Origin: Globisporangium splendens
Lineage: Eukaryota > Oomycota > Peronosporomycetes > Pythiales > Pythiaceae
DNA length: 64,000 nucleotides
Assembly: GCA_006386115.1 (NCBI GenBank)
Contig: VFIW01000014.1
Coordinates: 198,322 to 262,321, forward strand
Direction of reading: 5' to 3'
The position numbers and the translations under genes are program-made. This document shows, in pieces, positions 21,598-30,293 of the stretch; position 1 is the stretch's first letter; each line of letters starts with the position of its first letter. Below the pieces are notes generated by a model, which saw only the letters and a list, made by a program, of their open reading frames with translations, was not told the DNA's origin and made no database searches.

Positions 21598-22903
21598 ATG
21601 GTGCTGAACGTGGACACGCTGCAGCACGCGGCGCTGGGCGCGCTCGTCTCGGGCGGCGGCATCGCGGCGGCGCAGTGCCTCTTGGCGCGCAAACTGCAGC
21701 AGCCGAGCTCCTTTGCGCTCGCCGTCGGCAGCTTCGTCGGTAAATGGCGCCGTGTGTGGAAGGTGTGCCATTTGATTGCATTACGATGCTTATGCCACTG
21801 CCTTCCCTTTGTGCGTGTAGGCGTGTTTCGATTTCTGGAGTCGTGTGGACGCGACAGCAGCGACAAAGAACGAGAAGAGCACGATGGCGCCAACTCCTCG
21901 CGGGCAGCGGCAGTAGCCGCCGCTGTGGCGCTGTTTCTTCTCGAAGGCGACCGCAAGCGCATTGTGCTCTCGTATGCCGCCATCGAAGCGATGCTCGCGC
22001 TGTCAAGGGAGCACACGTCGCTTGCTGACATTAAATACATTGGTAAGTGTGTATGCGAGTCTCTTCGTGTGACCTCATGGCGCGCTCTAACCACTTCTTG
22101 TCTCTTTGCCTTACACGTCAACCATAGAGGCTTTGCTGGGCATACCCGTGTACACGCAGATCATCCATACGTGGGTGTGTAAGAGCGACTTGCTTACGAA
22201 AGCCGAGCTTGGCGTGTTCGACGGCCCGTGCGCCTTGCGCCACTCGGTGCTGCAGCGCATGCGCGACGAGATCCCGACGGGGAAGCTGCTCTCGCGGTGC
22301 GACGTGTTCCACCGCGGTGAGACCTGCGCGCAGTTCCACAGCGGCTATTTCGCCAAGGGTATGAAGCGTGCGGCGCGGATCCACATCCCGATCTACTTGC
22401 TCTCGGCCGTGCTCATGAAGTACAAGCAGTGGCTCTGGGGTCCCCGCCCGGACATCGTGAGGATCGCGATCCAGTACTTGCGCACGTGCGCCTCGTTGAC
22501 GCTAGTTTACCAGATCCCGTTCTTCTTTTCGTGCTACACTCCGTCGAATCACCATCACGCTGTGGTGATCCTCGCGGGCATGTCGGCGTCACTCTCGATG
22601 TTCGTGGAGCACGCACGACGACGCAGCACGGTGCTCAAGGCCGTCGCGATCTACTCGCTATGCAGCGCTGCAGTTCACGTCTCGCGGCTTTTGAAGCTGA
22701 CACCGGCTATGACGAAAAGTCTTCAGTACGCGCTCTTCTCAGCCTCGCTTGCAGTCATTTTCCAACGGCCCGAGAAACAGAGCATGACGATCATGAACCA
22801 CTTGTTCGGGTACAACGTCGCGGCTCGTACCAAAAGCAATCAGGCGCCGCGACGTCGATCAACGGTGGATCACGCACCGACGTCGGACGAAGAAGACGCT
22901 TGA
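21598..22903 (+). CDS. TMEM135-like multi-pass membrane protein
   Basis: Exons 21598-21739, 21821-22042 and 22128-22903 join in frame to 379 aa. The N-terminal part has a GVFRFLES segment and a helix followed by LEGDRKRIVLSYAAIEAM. The middle holds the Cys/His-containing CDVFHRGETCAQFHSGYF block and helices such as HIPIYLLSAVL and IPFFFSCYT. This order matches the TMEM135 family, membrane proteins linked to peroxisomes, mitochondria and lipid homeostasis. The C-terminus is basic then acidic (DEEDA). Family call is from pattern recognition of the Cys-rich block and helix order; the exact function is not determinable here. Confidence 0.62.
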
Positions 22904-23016
22904 GGGGTTTACGCATAGCTGCTCATATTGGATAAATGGCACTGAGCTGAACACAACACCATTCATTAAATATCCACAGTTACTTGTGTTCTTTGTTTCT
23001 AAGACGCCTCCTGCCA

Positions 23017-23653
23017 TCATGCCATGCTGCTTCCATCTTGGACGATCGGCGTCGGGCGGTAGAACGTCTTGTTGGCCTCGTTCTTCATCGCGGCGCTGTC
23101 CTTGAGCTGACGGTTCAGCAGCTTCATCACATGCGAGCACTCCTATGGTATGTAACACGCAAACGTACAAAGAGAAGCAACAGAGTGGGTCTGCAGCTGC
23201 TCAAGCACCACGCGCGTCTTATTGCCCACTCTACCTGGATGTTCTCGATGGTGAACGCGAGCGACTCGTTGATCAGATCCATTTTGTAGATGCTGGTGTC
23301 TAACCGCTCGGCTGCATGTGCCGTAAGTGAGTCGTGCAAGAATTCACTCGCTTCCTCTACAAACCAGCAATTTAGATGCAGTAGCGTTCACTATATTCAG
23401 AGGTATACATAGACGCACAACAAAGCAAGCACGTACTGAGCGAATCCATTTTGGTCTCGAGCGAGACATCCTTGTGCGTCTGCTGCTGCGCCGCGTTGGA
23501 GCGGAACACGAAGGACGTGGAGGTCGGCACGTTGTTGGTGATGGACGCCGCCGTCGCCGCGGTCGCGGTTGCGAGCGTCGCGCCCTTCTGCTTGGCCTCC
23601 GTGAGCTTCTTGAGCGCGAACTCGCGCAGCGCCGACGTCATCTCCGTCGCCAT
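23017..23653 (-). CDS. Small helical protein with a KMDL motif
   Basis: Exons (minus strand) 23653-23437, 23311-23235 and 23142-23017 join in frame (GT...AG introns) to 139 aa. The N-terminal half is Ala/Thr-rich with basic residues. The second half is helical and polar (SLETKMDSLTERLDTSIYKMDLINESLAF...) and ends with NRQLKDSAAMKNEANKTF. It could form a short coiled coil. KMDL resembles the KxDL signature of BLOC-1/BORC subunits but the surrounding sequence is not convincing, so no family is assigned. It shares a 265-bp divergent promoter with the next gene. Confidence 0.6.
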
Positions 23654-23918
23654 CTTGCTCAGTTGTGCTTTCCCTGCAGGTTGCTGTCGATGGAATCAGC
23701 TCTCTCGTCTGTGATTGGATATTAATTCGCTATTTCAGCCAATTATATACAATAGAATATTTTCATTGGTCGAAAAATGGTTGCTGCTGTTGACCTCAGT
23801 GTCCAAGCGAACGAAGAGCTCCATTGCATTTCGGAAGCGCCGAAGCAGGTGGAGGAAGAGAAGCTCCATCGATCTGTCTGTCCATCTGCCTCCTTCTCTT
23901 CTATTACAGAGCGACGCG
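23654..23918. promoter_or_regulatory. Bidirectional promoter with three CCAAT boxes
   Basis: The 265 bp between the divergent start codons 23653 (-) and 23919 (+) contain CCAAT at 23739-23743 and its inverse ATTGG at 23714-23718 and 23765-23769, spaced about 25 bp apart. A polypyrimidine-AG (ctattacag) ends just before 23910, so the + gene may have an untranslated first exon. Confidence 0.5.
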
Positions 23919-25604
23919 ATGCGCACGCGCATCTGGGAGGACGACGCCGCGATGAAGATCGTGAGCGTGCTGGGGTTCCTCATGAACGACGACGGCGAAG
24001 TGGTCGGTCCCGAGCGCACGCAGGTGCTCTGCAAGCTCATGCCGTCGATCCACACGCTCACGCACCGCGCCATCCTCGCCATGCTCATCGCCAACCTCAA
24101 CGACGCCGACGCGCACATGTGCGTTCTCATTCCGTAGTCAACCGCGTGAATCGATTCATGAGACTCATGCGTGTATTTTATGTGGCATTATAATGGCAGG
24201 TTTTACGCAGAGAACGGACTGCGCGTGCTCAACGAGTGGCTCGTCGACGGCATCCGCAAGAAAGAACCGAGCATGTCCAAGGAAAAGAGGCGAGTCGAAA
24301 TGTTCTCCCAAGTGCGCGCGCTGCTGCGTGTAGGTTTTTCATTACGCTGTTGCGATCCCCTGTAGTGCGCGGTAGCTCCTGACATGCTCACATTTGATAT
24401 TTTTGTCGGCAGATTTTGGATGTCAACGTGCAAACCGATGCGGCGCGGAAGCAGAATGCGTACCTTTGCGAAACGATCCCGAGGCTTATTGAGCTATTAG
24501 AAAACGCCGGATCAGGTGTGTATTTCCTATGCATGCAAATGTGTACATAGATATTCTAATTTGCTGAGTGCATTTTGCTCCGTCATGTTTGTAGAGTACG
24601 CTACGGAGTGGAGTCGCATCAATCTCTATCGCCGCCATTTTGAGAGCACGTGCGGTGTACCGTCCACATTCAAGGACACGAGACATGCGTCGTCCAGCAA
24701 CGGCAGCAGCACGCCGAGTACTTCCTCGAACGGCACGAAACCTGCAGCGCCCCCCAAGCCAGTCGCTGGATCCATCATCGACGCGTCAGCGCGGAATGCA
24801 TTTGCAGCTGCGAGCGTCCCGCTCCCGGTACCGATCTCGACTGCCACGTTGGACCCAAAGCCAACGAATACGGCTTCCAGTAGCGCTGCTTCTTCGAGCA
24901 CGTCGACGCGCATTTCGCCCTCGTCGTTGCTCGAGTACCAACCGAAATCCTTTCTCCAGGTGGATGGCGGCAATAAGGGCGATGAACTGATTGAATACGT
25001 GGACGACGATGACGAAGAGCTGCTTGTGGGCGAGCAAGTGATCACGAACGTCAACCAGTCGAACGTCAATGCGTCGCTCATGCTCAAGATCAAGGGACTC
25101 GGTCACGTGATGCAGTACGGAGAGCGCATGCATTGCCGCTTCTGCCGTCGCATGACCGCGAAGCGATGCGAACGCTGCTCGTGCTGCGTCAAGTGCGTAC
25201 AGAAGGATCGCTGCAACCCCGCGGCGATACCTGCGCCGATTGCGAAATCTGCAGGCGGAAACTTGTCTGTGAGTGATCGTAATGTGCAGGTGCTCGGCTC
25301 CGCGATGGACCAGGGTATCTACAAAGCATTTCGACAAGAAGATTTCCACGCCGTGTTCAGTTTGGTGCAAAATGGCATGGACGTCAACTTCCAGCGTGTC
25401 GAGTCCGACATGTCGTCGGCGCTGATGGCGGCAGCACACCATGGCCGCGAAGATGCCGTCGACAAGTTGCTCAAGCTCGGAGCGGATCCGACGTTGAAGG
25501 ACTGCAATGGAGACGCCGCATGGGTCTTTGCAAAGCGGCGAGGACACATCGAGTTGATGGAGAAGCTGAAAAAGTGTGCAGATGAGTGGAAAGATGGAAA
25601 GTGA
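23919..25604 (+). CDS. TFIIS-N-like domain and ankyrin-repeat protein
   Basis: Exons 23919-24118, 24200-24329, 24413-24515 and 24595-25604 join in frame to 480 aa. The N-terminal ~165 residues form an all-helical block (RTRIWEDDAAMKIVSVLGFL ... LIANLNDADAHMFYAENGLRVLNEWL ... LLRILDVNVQTDA) like the TFIIS N-terminal/LW domain of transcription-elongation and PP1-regulatory proteins. A Ser/Thr/Pro-rich linker follows. Next come a basic Cys-rich patch (HCRFCRRMTAKRCERCSCCVKC, a candidate zinc site) and two to three ankyrin repeats near the C-terminus (ALMAAAHHGREDAVDKLLKLGADP). The frame runs upstream of 23919 without another ATG close by. The combination suggests a nuclear adaptor; the role is inferred only from domains. 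Confidence 0.68.
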
Positions 25605-25829
25605 GTGAGGGCGTGAAGGATCTGATTTCACCTGAAGGATTGTTTCATGCCGAAGTAGTAGGTGAGTTCCAAGTTGTAGTTCTCGTTGCGTAAAACACAC
25701 AAAAAAGAGGTCATCACGTGACGTGTATTTGCTTTGTCCTCTTCTCCCTCAACGTGCACTCAATGCTGCTTTTCATATTTCTGGTTTGCCTGAATTGTTG
25801 TGCTTGGTCAATAAGCACTGCGAATTTTT

Positions 25830-28171
25830 CTAAAACTTCCACTCTGGATCCACGTCCATCGCCCACACGAATTTCTCACGGAGCGTTTTCGCGAACACGG
25901 CCGAGATTGGAACCTCGTTCTACACAAAAAATGCAAAAAGAAAATGAGTCTCGATGGCAGAAAAATCATTTCCACAATAAACATCACAGTGAATGGACGC
26001 ACCCTTTTGCACCACGCGACCGTGATGCGTGGATCCATGTAGTTGATCTTGGACGTTCCCAACGCGACTTCTTTGTTGTCGTTTTTGTCTTGCAATCTCA
26101 GCGACAGCACCTGAATTTTCTTCTTCCAGGCATCGATTTTCTTGCCGACTTGCTCTGCTGTTGGAATGCGCTGGAACAGATGCGCTTCGGCCTTCTTCTT
26201 GTCAGCATCATCGTCTTTGCTGTCGCCAGTCTTGAGTTTGATCGCCTTCGTCTTGCCCTTCGCAATGTACGACTCCATCATCTCGAGCTCGGTCAGCTGC
26301 TCCTTCAGTAGCTCAAGCTGCGCAGCCATCTTTTCTAACGTGGTATCGAACGACTTGGGAACCGTGCGCTGGTGGTTACACAAAATCGCGACCTTCCGAT
26401 TCGCATCGTTGTACGTGACCACCTTCGGTGCGGCTTCCAATATCCCCTTGGGATCAATGGAATGAGGCAGTTCTTTCTCCAGCGTCACCGAGGCATTGAA
26501 CGTACGGAATACCTTGGCCGATAAACCAGGCATCAGCGAGCTCAAATGCTTGTTGAGTTCGGTCACCGAGAGCTCATCAAAGACTTCTTCATGCTTTTTC
26601 TTCTTGGCGCAGAACTTTTGCAAGTTGCCATAGATCAGCTTGCCGACATCGCCGTACTGGGCCAGGGCCACCGTGTTGTTGTATGGCATCGAGTCTTTAC
26701 CGAGGAACGACAGCGTGAGTTCGTAATTCGTTTCGCTGAACGACACGTGCTCGACGCGAAGACTGCAGCAACCCACTGTATCTGCTTCATCTTCACCTTT
26801 TTCATTGCCCACACGCAACGCCAGCACGTCGATGACCCACATCGCCGTTGATCGTTGTCGCGTGAACATGTCCTTGGCCTTCAAACCCTTGATGTAACCC
26901 TTGCGAATTTTATCAATGCACTTCTTGAGTCGCCTTGCTTTCTCATACTTTGCCATATCCGACTTGCCCTTGAAACTCGAGCTCGCAGACAGCCACACGT
27001 ACTTGATCCCGCCCATAACATTTTCGTTCCAGTACGCGAGCCACGACACAGTATCACGATGGATCACTTCCTTCCACGCGTGGCCTGGGACATTACAGAT
27101 TGGCACACGGTCCGAAATGCCAACATTCACGGTCACTTCGCCCGGCATCACGCGCTCTTTCAACGTTCCTGTCTTTGGGTGTTCGCCTCGTCCTCGGAAC
27201 AATGCCGGTGGTTCGACTCGGAAGTTGCCCACTTTCTCTAAATGACCGTCGACGACGGCGAACCCGTTCGTGAACAGCTCCATTTCTTTCTTTTCTTTTT
27301 CCGGAGCCTTCTCGTCCTTTGTCATGTTCTTCTTCTCTTCGCGCTGCTGTTCTAGGTACGCGGCGATCTTGGAGAAGTCGCAGAGCTCAAACTTCTTGAC
27401 TTCATGATTTTTGCCTAATGCTTTCCTGAAATCGGCAAAGAAATTCTGATTGAATTTCTTCGCGATCGTTGGTGTGCCGAGCTGGGGGCCATCTTTAGGA
27501 ATAGCCGCATAAAAGCTCGCAATTTCCTCCTGTGTAGCCGTCAGCTTCACTTCTTTCCCATCGTACATCAAGGGGACGTGATGCGGGATATACGCTGGCG
27601 GAAACATGACGCCATTGTGCTCTAGAGAGCGCCACTGGATCCCTTCGGGCAACTCTTCCGCATTCCACCATCGATATGCTTTAATGGCCATATCGAGACG
27701 TTCTGCTTTCGAGTGCACTTTGAGCTTCCGCATGGATACAACACCATTTTCTTTCTTCACTTTCGCTTTACTATCACTGGCGCTGGACTTTGCGGACGTT
27801 TTCGCGCTCTTCGTGGGCTTTGTCGGCTTGGACGGCGACTTCCGCTTCACGCCGGTGACCTTCGTCTCCTCTTTCTTCACGGGCTTGCTGCTGCTGCTGC
27901 TTCGACTACTGCTACTTTTGCTGGCGGAGGATTTCTTGGCGTCTTGGGCTCTCTTCTTGAGCTGCACTAACGGCACCGAGTCCGAATCCGAGTCCGATTC
28001 GATGCTGTACTTGGCATCTTTCTTCGACGCGCGTCGTTCACTGCGCTTTGCGTTGGGCGTAGGCTCAACGAAATCCGCGTCCTCTTTCTTGACGGATTTC
28101 TTGGCGCCGTTGGTCGCCGCTTTCTTCCGAAGCAGCGCGATCGGCATGAAGTCGTCGTCGCTGCTGCTCAT
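25830..28171 (-). CDS. TOP1: DNA topoisomerase I (type IB)
   Basis: Relaxes supercoils ahead of polymerases by nicking one strand through a 3'-phosphotyrosine. Exons (minus strand) 28171-26003 and 25919-25830 join in frame to 752 aa. A long charged Lys/Ser/Asp/Glu-rich N-terminal arm (1-190) is followed by the core: EGIQWRSLEHNGVMFPP, FFADFRKALGK, EPPALFRGRGEHPKTG, KYVWLSASSSFKGKSD. A linker then leads to the catalytic tyrosine in SKINYMDPRIT (Tyr711). Without the small last intron the protein would lose its conserved end (FAKTLREKFVWAM). The start ATG at 28171 opens MSSSDDDF; the frame upstream has no better start. Confidence 0.97.
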
Positions 28172-28956
28172 CGTCGCTCTTTGACTGTAGAAAAGGGAAA
28201 ATAATAGCGACAGCACACGAATTCGTAAGCGGCACAGCACTTCATAAGGTTGAACACCACGCACCATACATCACACACCAAACATGTCGCACACATACAC
28301 AAGAAGCAAACGTGGCTTCATCGGAAGGAGGAGGTTGTTGTCGCGTCGACCTAAGACCCCTCTTTACCCCCTTCTTCCCCCACGCCAACTCGAGAAACCC
28401 TTTCACACATCAAAAACAAAACAAAAAAAAACAGGCGGCTCGCTTACCTGTTCGATGGAGTCGCTCTATCTACCTTTGCGCGCAAAACCACCGCGTGCTT
28501 TCCTGTCTCCAAGCGCGTGTTTCCTCTTCTCCCTCGCCCGTCGAATGTGCGTCTTCGCCTGGGAGATCTCTGGAGCGCGTGCGCGAGTGAGTGGGTGGAA
28601 ATCCGCGACGCTTCCGTCGCTTGATTTCCGCTTGTGCGTGAACGAGAGGAATCCCCCACGCTCGCTCAACCGCCAAGCAAGCTTCAACGACTCGTCTCGA
28701 CCCATCCACGACACGATCTTTGCGAACTCCATGTGGACCACGCATATTATGTGTCCACTCTATATACATATTCAGCCCTAGTTTTGTGTGTAAATGGTAT
28801 GTGGCGCACTTTCCCAGCACAAGTGTGTTTGAGCAATAATTCTGTATGGGTGAGGTCGCTTGCTGAACCTTTGGAGCTGCTTGTCACCAGAAGATATTTC
28901 GACGCCAAAGCCTCCGACAGCTAGCTCCCGCGCGTCTCATTACCGGATTCTCCGCC
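28172..28956. promoter_or_regulatory. Divergent promoter region between TOP1 (-) and homoserine kinase (+)
   Basis: 785 bp, no gene recognised. It carries an A-rich run near 28410-28432 and TATA-like tatatacata near 28764. The homoserine kinase ATG is in good context (ccgccATGg). Confidence 0.4.
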
Positions 28957-30177
28957 ATGGCCGACAAGAGCAACTCCTCCACCACGAAGCACGCCGTGAC
29001 GCAGTTGGCGCTCGCCGCTGCGGGCGCCGCCGTCGCGTACTATGTTGGCCAGCGCGCCAAGAACGCGCCAAAGGCGACCAAGAAGAGCAACCTCGTGACG
29101 CAGAACGTGCTGCCGACGATCCCGGAGAATGAGAAGCGCCGCTTGACCTCCGTGGTCGTGCGTGTGCCTGCCACGACGGCCAACATGGGCCCAGGGTTCG
29201 ACACCATCGGTATGGCGCTGGACATCTGGACGGAGATCTCGGTGGAGATTTTGCCACCTGCCGCGGACGGCAGCCGCCGCCTTGTGCTCACGAACGAGGG
29301 CGAAGGCGCTAAGGAGCTGCCAACGGATGAGTCCAACTTGGTGATTGTTGGTTTGAAGGCAGCGTACGGCGCAGCAGGTGAAGAGCTCCCGAAGAACCTG
29401 AAGATCCACTGCAAGAACCGCATTCCGTTTGCTCGCGGTTTGGGCTCCAGCTCGGCGGGTATCGTCGGTGGCATCATCGCGGGTCTGGCACTGTCCGGTA
29501 TGCGATTGCCAGTGCGCGGCAAGGAAGAGTTGCTGCAATTCGCCTCGCAGATCGAAGGCCACCCGGACAACGTGGCTCCAGCGATCTATGGTGGTCTGCA
29601 GCTCGGCATCCATGCGGACAACCGATGGTACTCGTCGCGCGTGCAGATCCCGGACGGCCTGCAGTGCGTTGTGTTTATTCCCGACACCACCGGTCCAACG
29701 AGCGTCGCACGCGCGATCTTGCCGCCAAAGGTGGACCGCAAGGACGCCGTGTTCAACATCGGCCGCGCCGCGATCCTCGTGAACGCGTTCCGATCGGGCA
29801 ACCTCGACGAGCTGCGGTACGCGACGCAGGACATGCTGCACCAGCCGCAGCGTGGCGAAGCGCAGTACCCGCACTTGTTCCCGCTCATTGAAGCCGCGCT
29901 TGCCGCCGGTGCGCACGGCTGCTTCCTGAGTGGCGCGGGTCCAACGGTGCTCGCGATCACGAGCGGCCGCTCGGGCGACATTTTCACGCAGAAGCTCGCG
30001 GAACGACAGGAGAACAAGGTCGCGGACGCCATGCGCCAGACGGCGGCGTCCATTGGCGTCACGGGCTCGCTGTTCATCACGAACCCGGAGCACCGTGGCG
30101 CGTACATTGTGCGTGCTGAGCCGCGCTTTTCGGACCGCAATGTGGCGCGATACGAAGGTGATGTCGCGGATCTTTAG
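28957..30177 (+). CDS. Homoserine kinase (GHMP family) with N-terminal hydrophobic segment
   Basis: Phosphorylates homoserine to O-phosphohomoserine in threonine synthesis. Single exon, 406 aa. The GHMP motifs are present: VRVPATTANMGPGFDTIGMAL (substrate loop), the ATP loop PFARGLGSSSAGIVGG (about residues 157-172) and the C-terminal GCFLSGAGPTVLAI. The first 50 residues precede the usual ThrB start and contain a hydrophobic Ala-rich helix (QLALAAAGAAVAYYVG) flanked by Lys/Arg, which looks like a membrane anchor or an organelle-targeting signal. Bacterial ThrB is soluble and about 310 aa, so this form is longer at both ends. The remaining catalytic domain looks intact. Confidence 0.94.
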   Translation: MADKSNSSTTKHAVTQLALAAAGAAVAYYVGQRAKNAPKATKKSNLVTQNVLPTIPENEKRRLTSVVVRVPATTANMGPGFDTIGMALDIWTEISVEILPPAADGSRRLVLTNEGEGAKELPTDESNLVIVGLKAAYGAAGEELPKNLKIHCKNRIPFARGLGSSSAGIVGGIIAGLALSGMRLPVRGKEELLQFASQIEGHPDNVAPAIYGGLQLGIHADNRWYSSRVQIPDGLQCVVFIPDTTGPTSVARAILPPKVDRKDAVFNIGRAAILVNAFRSGNLDELRYATQDMLHQPQRGEAQYPHLFPLIEAALAAGAHGCFLSGAGPTVLAITSGRSGDIFTQKLAERQENKVADAMRQTAASIGVTGSLFITNPEHRGAYIVRAEPRFSDRNVARYEGDVADL

Positions 30178-30293
30178 ATAGGGAACAGAGGAAGAGCATG
30201 CGCTTTGTTGCATTGCTTGCCTTTAGCGATCAAGAAAAATAAAAATATCCTAGGAAACTAGATAGCTTTTTGACTCACAGTCCGCTTGTTGCC

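Noticed and set aside
23017..23653. Assigning the small gene to the KxDL/BORC family
   Set aside because: Only the four-residue KMDL motif matches; surrounding residues do not.
28921..30213. 430-codon minus-strand frame antisense to homoserine kinase
   Set aside because: Arg/His/Val-rich shadow; the + strand carries all GHMP motifs.
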